Notes: generated by a model from the letters alone, not told the origin. A stretch of 64,000 nt of DNA from an uncultured Eubacteriales bacterium (GCA_900320085.1 ONRC01000012.1:41797-105796); one strand, 5' to 3'. Shown: positions 8,962 to 18,184, numbered from the stretch's first letter. Numbers and translations: made by a program.

Positions 8962-9669
8962 TTGGAAAAGAAAATCCGTGTGGTCGTGGTGGACGACCAG
9001 TATGTGTCCCGGAGCTTTTTTGAAATTCAGGTGCAGATGAGCAAAGGCTATAAGCTGGCCGCCGCCCTTTCCAGCGCGGAGCAGGCCATCGCCTTCTGCG
9101 CGGCGCATCCGGTGGATCTGGTCATCATGGACGTGATGATGAAGTACGGGCTGGACGGCCTCACCTGCGCAAAGACCATCCATCACAATCAGCCTGGCAT
9201 TAAAATCATCCTGACCACCTCCACGGCGGAGGCCCAATGGATTGACGAGGCCCGGGAGGCGGGGATCGACAGCTTCTGGTTCAAGGAGTATGCGGAAGTG
9301 CCGCTGACCCAGGTCATGGCCCGCACCATGGCCGGGGAGCGCGTTTTCCCGGACAGCCCGCCCAACCCGGACTTTGGCGACGTGGCCAAGACCGACCTGT
9401 CCGCGCGGGAGCTGGAGGTGCTGCGGGAGCTGACCCGCAACCTGACCAACGAGGAAATCGCGGAAAAGCTGCGCATCTCCCCCCACACCGTGAAGCGTCA
9501 TATCGAAAACATGCTGATGAAAACCGGCTACCGAAGCCGGATCGACCTGGCGGTAAACGCCAAGGTACTGGGTCTGGTGGTACACAAGGACGACCGCACG
9601 AACAGCAATCATCCCGCCGGTGGGAAAAGGTCGGCGGACGCAACCATACAAGGGAGGAATGATCCATGA
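8962..9669 (+). CDS. LuxR/NarL-type response regulator
   Basis: A 235-residue regulator. The receiver domain (about 1-125) has the acidic pair in VVVVDDQ, phosphoacceptor Asp57 in VIMDVM, Thr in TTSTAEA and Lys in FWFKEY. The C-terminal LuxR helix-turn-helix is plain: LSARELEVLRELT, NEEIAEKLRISPHTVKRHIENML. A TTG start at 8962 is preferred because GGAGGG lies eight bases upstream; an ATG at 8956 is only two bases from that site. Its stop overlaps the ATG of the large surface protein, so the two are co-translated. I infer that it answers to the upstream kinases and controls the surface gene. Confidence 0.9.
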   Translation: MEKKIRVVVVDDQYVSRSFFEIQVQMSKGYKLAAALSSAEQAIAFCAAHPVDLVIMDVMMKYGLDGLTCAKTIHHNQPGIKIILTTSTAEAQWIDEAREAGIDSFWFKEYAEVPLTQVMARTMAGERVFPDSPPNPDFGDVAKTDLSARELEVLRELTRNLTNEEIAEKLRISPHTVKRHIENMLMKTGYRSRIDLAVNAKVLGLVVHKDDRTNSNHPAGGKRSADATIQGRNDP

Positions 9670-12600
9670 AACGGACCACGATCAAACTGTTGATCCTCGC
9701 GCTGGCATCTGTGCTGCTGCTTGCTTTGACGCAAAGCGCGTATGCGGAGCCCACTTACAGTGTGACCTTGATAGCCTATGACAAGACCAATGGCATAAAT
9801 GAAGCGGGTGGTGAAGTTGCATTTTCCGACAGTGGTAAAGGTACAACAATAAGTGGCGATTATGGGGAAAACACCTCCCGGATAATTGGAGTTTATCCTG
9901 CTTCTGACTATACGTTTACTGGCTGGGCAAAAGGATCTCCGACCGGTGAGATCGTCAGCACCGCCTCCCCCTACACCTTTACTGTAACCGAGGCCGTAAC
10001 GTTTTACGCGCTGTTTGAAAAGGTAATCACCTACCCCGTCTGGGTGGGCGACACCCAGGTCACCAGCGTCAACAAGGACGATATCCTGGGCGACGGCAAG
10101 GCCAAGTTTGATCCCAGCACCATCACACTGACGCTGAATAATCCAATCATTACCGGAACACATTCAAATTCTGTCATTTATGCCGAGAATGTCCATTTGA
10201 ATTTGGTTGGCAGCGCTAACATCATCGATGATACTGCGCAAACGGGCATCTTGGTCGTGCATCATTCTTTGACGCTCAATGGCGATTTCAATGTTAGCGG
10301 CGCTGCCATGGAAACGGGAATCTACGCAAGCGCGAGTATTGAAGTGAAGGGCGGAACGATCAGCGCAGCCGGTTCGAGTGAAGGTATTCGTGCGGCGACG
10401 AATAATGTAACCATCTCCGGCGGCGAGGTCACGGCGAAAGGCGTGGGTTCCAATGGATACGGCATTTTTTCCTTTGGCAATCTCACCATCTCCGGCGGCA
10501 CGGTGACCGCCACGGGTGAGAAATACGGCATTTACGCCGATAATAATGCAACCATCTCCGGCGGCACAGTGACTGCCACAGGCAGCGAAGCGGGCACCGG
10601 AGGCGGAGCGGGCATCTATGCTCTAAATAGCGTCAGCATTTCCAATGGCACAGTGACGGCCAAGGGCCGCGTGCGGGGTATTCATGCTGGTATAAATCTG
10701 AGCATTTCCGGCGGGTCTGTGGCGGCTGAAACCTGGGTTGCAAATGAAAGCCAGGCGATCTTTGCGGAGGATGGCAACATCACGATCTCCGGGGGAAGCG
10801 TAGAAGCAAAGACCGCGGCAACCGGTATCTATTCTGGTGGAAAGATCAACATTGAAAATGGAACGAAAAAGGTTGAATCAACCGCTGGTAAGCAAGCTAT
10901 TGTGGCAACTACGGAGCTGACAATCGGCGACGAGCTGATGATCAAGGAGCCGGAAGGCGGCAAGCTGAGCAGCGATAATCGAGCGATTTTGAACGCCGAC
11001 GACACCACCGCCACCCACGCCCTGATCGTGCCCAAGGAAATCACCTACCCCGTCTGGGTGGGCAGCACCCAGGTCACGGAAAGCAACAAGGACGATATCC
11101 TGGGCGACGGCGGCAAGGCCAAGTTTGATCCCGAGACCCAAACCCTGACGCTGAATAATCCAACAATCAGCGGGGAAAAATCCGGGGCAAAAATCTATAT
11201 CTACGATAACGATAAAACCTATACCATTGACGGTACAGCCACGATCGACGGCAAAATCATGATGGCGAACGGCTGGAACGCTGCTCTTGTCATCAAGGGT
11301 AACATCACCACAACGGATTCGATCCATTCTCCTTCCGGAAACATCACCATCGATGGCAAACTGACGGTCACCGCCAATAGCGGCTATGGAATCAACAGCG
11401 GCAAGAATATAACCATTCAGAGCGGCACGGTCAGCGTTACCGATACGACATCTTACGGAGATGCCATCAGCACGCAGAATATCACCATCTCTGACGGTAC
11501 CGTCACCGCCACTGGCGGCAAGAACGGAATTCATGCCAACGGCAGCGTCATCATCTCCGGCGGTACGGTGACGGCTGAAGCTATGAAAGGTGACGAAGGC
11601 ACAGGAATCTTTTCGGAAAATGGCGAGATCACGATCACCGGAGGAAGTGTGAAGGCGGCAGGTCAAGCGGGTGGTATCTATGCCACTGTAGGAGACATTG
11701 AAATCGCCAACGGAACCGCCAGTGTGGAGGCAGACGGCGATTATGTCGCTATCCACGCCAACCATGGAACCATCATCATCGGCGACGAGTTGATGATCAA
11801 GGAACCGACGGGCGGCAAGCTGAGCAGCGATAATCGAGCGATTTTGAACGCCGACGACACCACCGCCACCCACGCCCTGATTGTGCCCAAGGAAATCACC
11901 TACCCCGTCTGGGTGGCGGGCATCCAAGCTACGGAAAGCAACAAGGACGATATGCTGGGCGACGGCAAGGTCAGCTTTGACCCGGCTTCCAACACCCTCA
12001 CCCTGAACGGCGCGGCCATCAACACCGACGGCATGCACGCCAGCGGCGCGGCCATCGTATCCGAGAGCATTGACCTGACCGTGAAGGGCAGCTTTACCAC
12101 CAGCAGCACCGGCTACGGCATTCTGGCGGTTCAAGGCAGCGGCACAGCAAACCTGACCCTGGATGGCGTCACCGCCACACTGACTGCTATCGATACCGGT
12201 ATCGCCGCCTATGGCAATATCACCATCAATGGCGGCACGGTGAACGCCAGCGGAAGTATTGGCGGACATGGGATCACGATTAAGGATGCTACCGTAACGG
12301 CCACCAGCAACACAGTATATCCCGCTATCTATGCAACAACCAATATCGATATTATTAGCGGTACTGTTGTTGCCAAGGGCGGCAGTGTTGGCATTGGCAG
12401 TTTTGAAGGCAATGTGAGTATTCAAGATGGTATTACCAGTGTCAGTGCGGATGGCTCCACTACCGCGATTATCGGTACTAAAATCACCATTGGTGACAAA
12501 CTGATGATCAAGGAACCCGAGGGCGGCAAAGTAGGCAATGCCGAGACTGGCGTGGAAATCAAGAAAGCCGACGACACCACCGCCACCCACGCCCTGATCG

Positions 12601-14060
12601 TGCCCAAGGAAAAGACCTATGTGCTGTGGGTGGATGTGACGCCCGCGGGCAGCGGCAAGCTGGAATTGGCCGCAGAAGCCGGTGTGTGGGTAACGCTCAT
12701 TGACCTCAGCTTCCCCGCCGGGGAGCATACCCTGACCGCCAAGGCCGAGGATGGCTATGTCTTCAAGGAATGGCGCGACGCCGAAGCCGATATGGTTCTC
12801 AGCACCGCCAACCCCTTCACCTTCACCCTGAATAAGGACGTGCACTACACGGCGGTGTTTGAAAAGATCACCTACGCCTTTACCAAGGGAGACGGCGCGG
12901 TCTGGACAAAGGGCAGCGCCGCGGGCCTGGACTTCACCGTGAAGGGCAGCCCGGATGATACCAACACCTTTGCCAACTTTACCGGCATCCAGATCGACGG
13001 CGCGGCGGTTGCGGCCGGCAATTATACCGCCACTGCCGGAAGCGTGGAGCTGACCCTGAACCCCGCGTATCTGGAAACCCTGGCCGTCGGCAGCCACACC
13101 ATCAAGGCCGAATTCAAGGACGGCGTCGCCTCCGCAGCGTTTACCGTGAAAGAACAGGATACCTGCACCGTCAGTTTTGACCCCAACGGCGGTACGGGCG
13201 CCATGGCTCCCGTCACGGTGAACGCGGGCGAAGAATACACCCTGCCGGCGAGCGGCTTCACCGCCCCGGCGGGCAAGGAGTTCAACGGCTGGGATAAGGG
13301 CATTCCGGGAGCGAAGATCACCGTGGAAGAGGATACCGTGATCACCGCCCAATGGAAGAACGCCTCGGACGTGCCCCCCGTCGTTACTTCTACGCCGATC
13401 CCCGCCATTACTCCCACGCCGATTCCCGTCGTTACTTCTACGCCGATCCCGGCCGTTACCTCTACGCCGATCCCGGTCGTTACCCCCACGGTCGCCCCCG
13501 ATGTGACGACCCCGTCCCCGGTGACCCAGCCCCCCGTTACCCCCGATGTGACGCAGCGGCCTACGACCCCGCCCCCGATGACTCAGCCTCCGGTGACTCA
13601 GCCCCCGGTGACCCGGCCCCCCGTCTCCCCCGCACCCTATGTGCCGGATGACTCGGGCTACAATTTCCGGTTCGCCTTCTCCAAGCTCTGGCAGGGTGAT
13701 CATGAGGACAGCATCGACTGGGTGCTGTATAATCCTGATGGCACTGTGGCGCATAAGAAGTTCAACAAAAAGATCGTCAGCGAAACCGAATGGCGCTATG
13801 AAGCCTGGTTTGCCAGCGGCGCGGATTACTACATCATCGAAAACGTGCCGGCGGGCTACAGGGTGCGCTATGAGAACGTGGGCGAGCACGCCAGCGAAAC
13901 CGACCGCTGCTATAACGGCGGCACCATCATCAACTATAAGCTGCCAAAGACCGGGGATGACGCCAACCTGACCCTTTGGCTGGGATGTGTGCTGGCAGGG
14001 TTGACAATCGTTTCCTTCGCCGCCTATGCGGAGAAGCGGAAGAGAGCCCATGGCAAATAA
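9666..14060 (+). CDS. Large LPXTG-anchored surface protein with carbohydrate-binding-type beta-helix repeats
   Basis: A 1464-residue protein with a signal peptide (cleavage near AYAEP), an InlB-B-like module (about 30-118), and three long units starting near residues 121, 459 and 744. Each unit begins TYPVWV and carries many short ITISGGTVTATG-type rungs, as in Cthe_2159/DUF4353 right-handed beta-helices. Then come an InlB-like block (about 985-1060), an X2-like Ig domain, a second InlB-type repeat, a Pro/Thr stalk (about 1236-1325, TPIP and TQPPV repeats), a Cna-B-like domain and LPKTG at 1426, with a hydrophobic segment and an RKR tail. Sortase should anchor it to the wall. It overlaps the response-regulator stop by four bases. 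No sortase gene is in the window. A polysaccharide-binding or adhesin role is inferred. Confidence 0.9.
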   Translation: MKRTTIKLLILALASVLLLALTQSAYAEPTYSVTLIAYDKTNGINEAGGEVAFSDSGKGTTISGDYGENTSRIIGVYPASDYTFTGWAKGSPTGEIVSTASPYTFTVTEAVTFYALFEKVITYPVWVGDTQVTSVNKDDILGDGKAKFDPSTITLTLNNPIITGTHSNSVIYAENVHLNLVGSANIIDDTAQTGILVVHHSLTLNGDFNVSGAAMETGIYASASIEVKGGTISAAGSSEGIRAATNNVTISGGEVTAKGVGSNGYGIFSFGNLTISGGTVTATGEKYGIYADNNATISGGTVTATGSEAGTGGGAGIYALNSVSISNGTVTAKGRVRGIHAGINLSISGGSVAAETWVANESQAIFAEDGNITISGGSVEAKTAATGIYSGGKINIENGTKKVESTAGKQAIVATTELTIGDELMIKEPEGGKLSSDNRAILNADDTTATHALIVPKEITYPVWVGSTQVTESNKDDILGDGGKAKFDPETQTLTLNNPTISGEKSGAKIYIYDNDKTYTIDGTATIDGKIMMANGWNAALVIKGNITTTDSIHSPSGNITIDGKLTVTANSGYGINSGKNITIQSGTVSVTDTTSYGDAISTQNITISDGTVTATGGKNGIHANGSVIISGGTVTAEAMKGDEGTGIFSENGEITITGGSVKAAGQAGGIYATVGDIEIANGTASVEADGDYVAIHANHGTIIIGDELMIKEPTGGKLSSDNRAILNADDTTATHALIVPKEITYPVWVAGIQATESNKDDMLGDGKVSFDPASNTLTLNGAAINTDGMHASGAAIVSESIDLTVKGSFTTSSTGYGILAVQGSGTANLTLDGVTATLTAIDTGIAAYGNITINGGTVNASGSIGGHGITIKDATVTATSNTVYPAIYATTNIDIISGTVVAKGGSVGIGSFEGNVSIQDGITSVSADGSTTAIIGTKITIGDKLMIKEPEGGKVGNAETGVEIKKADDTTATHALIVPKEKTYVLWVDVTPAGSGKLELAAEAGVWVTLIDLSFPAGEHTLTAKAEDGYVFKEWRDAEADMVLSTANPFTFTLNKDVHYTAVFEKITYAFTKGDGAVWTKGSAAGLDFTVKGSPDDTNTFANFTGIQIDGAAVAAGNYTATAGSVELTLNPAYLETLAVGSHTIKAEFKDGVASAAFTVKEQDTCTVSFDPNGGTGAMAPVTVNAGEEYTLPASGFTAPAGKEFNGWDKGIPGAKITVEEDTVITAQWKNASDVPPVVTSTPIPAITPTPIPVVTSTPIPAVTSTPIPVVTPTVAPDVTTPSPVTQPPVTPDVTQRPTTPPPMTQPPVTQPPVTRPPVSPAPYVPDDSGYNFRFAFSKLWQGDHEDSIDWVLYNPDGTVAHKKFNKKIVSETEWRYEAWFASGADYYIIENVPAGYRVRYENVGEHASETDRCYNGGTIINYKLPKTGDDANLTLWLGCVLAGLTIVSFAAYAEKRKRAHGK
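10026..12612 (+). repeat. Three in-gene tandem long repeats within the surface protein
   Basis: The DNA copies begin with ATCACCTACCCCGTCTGGGT at 10026, 11040 and 11895, giving periods of 1014 and 855 bases. Unit ends are nearly identical over about 100 bases (for example 10944-11050, 11798-11905 and 12505-12609, sharing GACGACACCACCGCCACCCA). Near identity of the ends beside divergent centres suggests recent unequal recombination or gene conversion. Confidence 0.85.
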
Positions 14061-14360
14061 TCACATGCTCAATGGGGCATATCAGCGCGGATGAAAGCGC
14101 CTCCGGACCAGAAGAAAAGCACGTCGTTTTTCACTGGCTTTGCCGGACACAGTCAGGGAAAGGCCCTCGTCCCGGATGATTTTGCAGCTATGGTTTCAGC
14201 AAAGGAAGAACAAAAATAAACGAATATTCACCAGACAAACCAACACCTCGTTACAGTTGGTATGCTTCGGCTCCATTATCCGCAAAACAATGCAGCAGTA
14301 AGCCAGCCATTCCTTCACCCTTGAGAACAAGACCGTTAGATATGAAACAATATGATACGA
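14061..14360. other. Gene-free interval ending in a dispersed-repeat end
   Basis: No gene and no clear terminator for the surface protein. At 14317-14340 lies CCCTTGAGAACAAGACCGTT, a match to the terminal sequence of the repeat elements near 38.05, 42.25 and 57.3 kb. Confidence 0.5.
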
Positions 14361-15761
14361 TTATCCGATCACCTTTCCGGGGTTCAGGATGCCGTTGGGG
14401 TCGAAGGCGGCCTTGATGCCGCGCATGAGCTGCACCTGCCTCTCCCCCACGCTGTCCCGCAGGAAGGCTTTTTTCGCGTGACCGATGCCGTGCTCGCCGC
14501 TGACCTCGCCCCGCATTTCCCGGGCGGTGTCGTACAGCTGATTCATGACAGACGCCACCTTTTCCTTCCATTCCGCTTCGGGCAGGTCGTCCCGGCAGAC
14601 GTAGATATGCAGATTTCCGTCCCCGGCGTGGCCGAAGGAGCGGATGCGAACGCCCACGCGCTTGCCGATCTCCACCGTCTTATGCACAAACTGCGGAATC
14701 ACGTCCCGGGGCACCACCACGTCACATTCGTCCATGGTGGTGGTGCTGCCCTTGATGGCTTCCAGGAACGCGCCGCGGGCGTTCCAGATGCTTTCCTTGC
14801 GCTCATCGGTGTCGGCCAGCAGCACGTCCCGGGCGCCAATGGACAGGGCCAGGTCGGTCAGGGTGTCGATGGCGGGCTGCAGGGCTTCCACGCTCGGGCC
14901 GTCCAGCCGCACCAGCAGGTAGGCGTCGGCGCTGGTGTCGGGGAACTGCTTGCCCAGATAGGTTTCCGCGCAGGAGATCACCTCCCGCTCCATGAACTCC
15001 ACCGCCGTGGGGTCGCAGCCGCAGGACAGCACCTGAGGCACCGCGCCGATGCATGCGTCCAGGTCGTCAAAGGGCATGAGCAGCGACAGGTTCACCTTGG
15101 GCTCGGGAATCAGCTTCACCGTCAGCTTGGTCAGGAACCCCAGGGTGCCTTCGCTGCCGATCATCAGATCAATCAGGCTGTAGCCGGAGGAGGTCTTGAC
15201 CGTCTTGCCGCCCAGCTGAATCAGGCTGCCGTCGGCCAGCGCCACCTCCATGCCCAGCACGTAATCCCGCGTGACGCCATAGCGCACGGCCCGCATGCCG
15301 CCCGCGTTGGTCATGGCGTTGCCGCCCATGGTGGCGGTCTTTTCGCCGGGATCGGGGGGATAGAAGAGGCCCGTGCCCTCCAGCGCCTTAGGGAATTCCA
15401 TCAGCAGCACGCCGGGCTCCACCGTGGCGGTCATGTTGCGTCTGTCCACCTCCAGCACCTTTTTCATTTTCTCCGTGCTCAGCACCACGCCGCCGTGAAT
15501 GGCCACGCAGCCACCGCACAGGCCCGTGCCCGCGCCGCGGGGCGTGACGGGGATATGGCGCTCGTTGCAGTATTTGAGCACCGCGCAGATTTCCTCGGCG
15601 GTCAAGGCCTGCAAGACAGCTTCCGGCAGGAAGTGGCCGTACTCGGTCATTTCGTCGTGGTCATAGTCGGTGGAAATATCCGCCCCGCTGAACACGCGGC
15701 CCGGCAGGAGGGAACGGAAATAATCAAGGTCTTTTTCCGTGACGGGATGGAACGTGCTCAT
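14361..15761 (-). CDS. lctD: FAD-binding lactate dehydrogenase subunit of a bifurcating LDH/Etf complex
   Basis: A 466-residue GlcD-type flavoprotein with an FAD-binding PCMH domain (PRGAGTGLCGG, DPGEKTATMGGNAMTNAGG, GYSLIDLMIGSEGTLGF) and a C-terminal FAD-oxidase domain with GHAGDGNLH and SGEHGIGHAKK. In Acetobacterium woodii such a protein works with EtfAB to drive lactate oxidation to pyruvate with NAD+, paid for by reduced ferredoxin. Here it is the third gene after the EtfB and EtfA homologues and overlaps the EtfA gene by four bases, the same order as lctBCD. A glycolate or other 2-hydroxyacid substrate is the main alternative. Confidence 0.9.
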   Translation of the reverse strand: MSTFHPVTEKDLDYFRSLLPGRVFSGADISTDYDHDEMTEYGHFLPEAVLQALTAEEICAVLKYCNERHIPVTPRGAGTGLCGGCVAIHGGVVLSTEKMKKVLEVDRRNMTATVEPGVLLMEFPKALEGTGLFYPPDPGEKTATMGGNAMTNAGGMRAVRYGVTRDYVLGMEVALADGSLIQLGGKTVKTSSGYSLIDLMIGSEGTLGFLTKLTVKLIPEPKVNLSLLMPFDDLDACIGAVPQVLSCGCDPTAVEFMEREVISCAETYLGKQFPDTSADAYLLVRLDGPSVEALQPAIDTLTDLALSIGARDVLLADTDERKESIWNARGAFLEAIKGSTTTMDECDVVVPRDVIPQFVHKTVEIGKRVGVRIRSFGHAGDGNLHIYVCRDDLPEAEWKEKVASVMNQLYDTAREMRGEVSGEHGIGHAKKAFLRDSVGERQVQLMRGIKAAFDPNGILNPGKVIG

Positions 15762-16945
15762 GCTCTCTCCTCCTTCAATTGCCGGATGAGGCGCGGCAGA
15801 ATATCGTACAGATCACCCACGACGGCGACGTGCGCCACCTGGAAAATCGGCGCGTCGGGGTCAGTGTTGATCGCCACAATGTGGTCGCTGGCGTTCATGC
15901 AGGCGGTGAACTGAATGGCCCCGCTGACGCCGCAGGTGATGATCAGCCGGGGCCGCACTGTGCGCCCGGACAGGCCGATCTGGCGGTCATTGGTGGTCCA
16001 GCCCTTTTCCACCAGGGGACGGGAGGTGGCCCAGTCGCCGCCCAGCAGCGCGGCCAGCTCCTTCACCATCTCCAGGTCCGCTTCCTTTTGCAGGCCGCGC
16101 CCTCCGACCACTAAGATTTCCGCGTCGGAAATACTCTTTTTCGGCGGCACCGGCGTCACGCTGACGCAGGTGACTTTGGATTCGGCAACAGCCTTGGGGA
16201 TTTTCCGGGTCAGGATGTCGCCAGCCGCCGCGTCCTCCCGCACCGGCGTGTTCATCACCTTATAACGCACGGTGGCGAACTGGGGCCGGGTGTTGGTGGT
16301 GATGATCTGGGCCATGATGTTGCCGCCAAATGCAGGGCGGATCTGCACCAGGTCGGTGTTTTCGCGGAGTTCCAGCTTCGTGCAGTCGGCGGTCAGGCCG
16401 GTATGGAAGCGGGTCGCCAGCCGCGGGGCTAGGGAGCGGCCCAGGGACGTGGCCCCCACCAGCACCACGGAGGGATGGGCATACTTGATATAATCCTCCA
16501 CGCAGGCGGCGTAAGCGTCCGCCCGGAAGAAGGACAGCGCCGGGTCGTCATACACCGCGATTTCGCTGACGCCATAGTGGCGCAGTTCTTCCGCGAAGGC
16601 AGAAAGATTGCTGCCCACCAGCACGGCCTTGACCCGGAAGCCCACCGGCCCGGCCAGCTCCTTTGCCTTGCCGATCAGCTCCAGCGACACGGGATGCAGC
16701 CGTCCGCCGTGGGCTTCGGCAAAGACCAGAATATCCTGCCACTGGGATTTGTCCACTTGATCTACTTTGGTTTCCAGCTTGATGATGGCTTTTTCCGGAC
16801 AGCCCTTCACACAGATGCCGCACACCTTGCAGGCGGCGTTCAACTCAGGCTTGCCCGCCTTCATGTCAATCGCCCCGAAGGGACAGTTCTTCGCGCAGAG
16901 GCCGCAGCCGGTGCACTTGCGTTCCAATACCGCGATTTTTGCCAT
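15758..16945 (-). CDS. lctC: Electron-transfer flavoprotein alpha subunit with N-terminal 2x[4Fe-4S] domain
   Basis: A 395-residue protein. Residues 1-60 carry two ferredoxin motifs (CTGCGLCAKNCPFG and CKVCGICVKGCPEK), so electrons can pass to or from ferredoxin. The Etf-alpha N-terminal domain follows (about 70-250, VLVGATSLGRSLAPRLA). The C-terminal FAD domain has VVGGRGLQKE, GLSGRTVRPRLIITCGVSGA and a final VGDLYDILP. The fused ferredoxin domain is characteristic of LctC-type EtfA in bifurcating lactate dehydrogenases. It lies 15 bases after lctB and overlaps lctD by four bases, consistent with a single transcript. Confidence 0.92.
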   Translation of the reverse strand: MAKIAVLERKCTGCGLCAKNCPFGAIDMKAGKPELNAACKVCGICVKGCPEKAIIKLETKVDQVDKSQWQDILVFAEAHGGRLHPVSLELIGKAKELAGPVGFRVKAVLVGSNLSAFAEELRHYGVSEIAVYDDPALSFFRADAYAACVEDYIKYAHPSVVLVGATSLGRSLAPRLATRFHTGLTADCTKLELRENTDLVQIRPAFGGNIMAQIITTNTRPQFATVRYKVMNTPVREDAAAGDILTRKIPKAVAESKVTCVSVTPVPPKKSISDAEILVVGGRGLQKEADLEMVKELAALLGGDWATSRPLVEKGWTTNDRQIGLSGRTVRPRLIITCGVSGAIQFTACMNASDHIVAINTDPDAPIFQVAHVAVVGDLYDILPRLIRQLKEERA

Positions 16946-16960
16946 GGTTGCGAACCTCCT

Positions 16961-17740
16961 TTAAATGAATTTCCACTTTTTCAGCTGGTCGTGGAGCCGC
17001 TCGGCGCAGTCGCCGTCCGTCCACACCTCATGCTCCGCGTCGTTTTCCGGCGGGAAAATGCGCTCCACCTGGGTGGGGCTACCGCTGAGGCCGTAATGAT
17101 TTTCGTCGGTGTCCAGGAAGGAATCCAATCCCTGGATGTGGATTTCCCTGTCCTTCACCAGCCGCGCCGTTTTCAGCGAGGGCAGACGAGGCATATAGAT
17201 ATCCTGCTCCACGGTGACGAGGCAGGGGAAAGGAATGTGCACCGTTTCCACCACGTCCTGCAGCTGCTGTTCCGCGTCCACGCCATCGCCGCTGACCGTC
17301 AGCTTCGATACCCACGCCGCGTGGGGAATGCCCAGATGCTCGGCAATCGCGGGGCCTACCTGGGCGGTATCGCCGTCGGTAGTCTGGCGGCCGCAGAGGA
17401 TCAGGTCAAAGTCCCCCACGCTGCGGATGGCCTGCGAGAGGGTATAGCTGGTGGCCAGCACGTCCGCGCCGCCGAGGCGCCGGTCGCTGAACACATAGCC
17501 CTCATCCGCGCCCATCATGTAGGCCTCCCGGATGATGGCCTGGGCCTGGGGCGGGCCCATGGTGCCCACGGTCACGGTACCGCCGTGGGCCTCCCGCAGC
17601 CGCAGCGCCGTTTCCAGGGCGTAGAGGTCGTAGGGGTTCATTTTACTCTGCACGCCCGCGCGCTTGAGCACACCCGTTTTTTCATCCACCTGCACCTTGT
17701 TCGTGGCGGGCACCTGCTTGATGCAGACAAAGATTCGCAA
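16961..17740 (-). CDS. lctB: Electron-transfer flavoprotein beta subunit
   Basis: A 259-residue Etf-beta. The start MRIFVCIKQVP is typical, and the body shows NPYDLYALE, VGTMGPPQA, the LILCGRQTTDGDTAQVGPAIAEHLG signature and PCLVTVEQD. In bifurcating Etfs this subunit holds the FAD that accepts two electrons and splits them. It is the first gene of the minus-strand operon with lctC and lctD. Upstream is a MITE-like element (17778-18125), so the promoter may lie in or beside that repeat. No lactate permease or racemase gene is next to it, unlike in A. woodii. Confidence 0.92.
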   Translation of the reverse strand: MRIFVCIKQVPATNKVQVDEKTGVLKRAGVQSKMNPYDLYALETALRLREAHGGTVTVGTMGPPQAQAIIREAYMMGADEGYVFSDRRLGGADVLATSYTLSQAIRSVGDFDLILCGRQTTDGDTAQVGPAIAEHLGIPHAAWVSKLTVSGDGVDAEQQLQDVVETVHIPFPCLVTVEQDIYMPRLPSLKTARLVKDREIHIQGLDSFLDTDENHYGLSGSPTQVERIFPPENDAEHEVWTDGDCAERLHDQLKKWKFI

Positions 17741-17777
17741 GGATGATCCCTCCTTCTGGGTCGATCTTGTGGTATTT

Positions 17778-18125
17778 AGGGCACTTTAATACACTATCGT
17801 TTTAGAGTTCAGAGTACAGAGTGCAGAGTACAGATAATATGCTTTGCGTAACAATATTTACGGACAAACGATTTATCTCTCAACTACCACTGTCATTCTG
17901 AGCGCATCCGAACGCGAAGAATCTACTCCCACCATTGCTTTCCGGAAAGCCAATTAGAAGGGAGATTCTTCGCGGCCGTACACGCTCAGAATGACATTGC
18001 TGCTTGAATGGTAAAATGTTTGTTTGTCGATTATGGTGAACATGGTATATCATCTGTACTCTGCACTCTGTACTCTCATTCTCCCAAATCCCTATTTCCT
18101 AATCCCAGGTGAATTAAAGTGTCCT
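17778..18125. repeat. MITE-like element, family 1 (copy 1, with nested inverted repeat)
   Basis: The outer ends are AGGGCACTTTAA (17778-17789) and TTAAAGTGTCCT (18114-18125), an 11/12 terminal inverted repeat. Inside are GTTCAGAGTACAGAGTGCAG and, near the right end, TGTACTCTGCACTCTGTACT as its inverted partner. Nested in the middle is a separate REP-like hairpin (17892-17995). The same ends occur at 23.3 and 28.6 kb. Confidence 0.8.
17892..17995. repeat. REP-like inverted repeat nested in the MITE
   Basis: GTCATTCTGAGCG and GCGAAGAATCT on the left pair with AGATTCTTCGC and CGCTCAGAATGAC on the right. The imperfect stem is about 100 bases overall and is flanked on both sides by MITE core sequence. 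Confidence 0.8.
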
Positions 18126-18144
18126 ATCATGACATATAAACCAA

Positions 18145-18167
18145 TGCCTTCCTGAAACAGGAAGGCA
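18145..18167. terminator. Hairpin after the liv operon
   Basis: TGCCTTCCTG and CAGGAAGGCA form a perfect stem with an AAA loop, 18 bases past the livF stop. The A/T tract lies on the side that suits plus-strand transcripts poorly, so its role as the liv terminator is plausible but not certain. Confidence 0.5.
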
Positions 18168-18184
18168 AAAAATGACAAATTCAA

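Noticed and set aside
13370..13650. Short tandem repeats that could look like a CRISPR array
   Set aside because: They are in-frame Pro/Thr codon repeats of the surface-protein stalk with no spacer pattern. No cas genes are present in the window.
10878..14051. Long open frame (over 1000 codons) on the minus strand opposite the surface protein
   Set aside because: It is the complement of a high-GC repetitive gene with no ribosome site and His/Gly-rich nonsense content. The plus-strand frame has clear domains, signal peptide and LPKTG.
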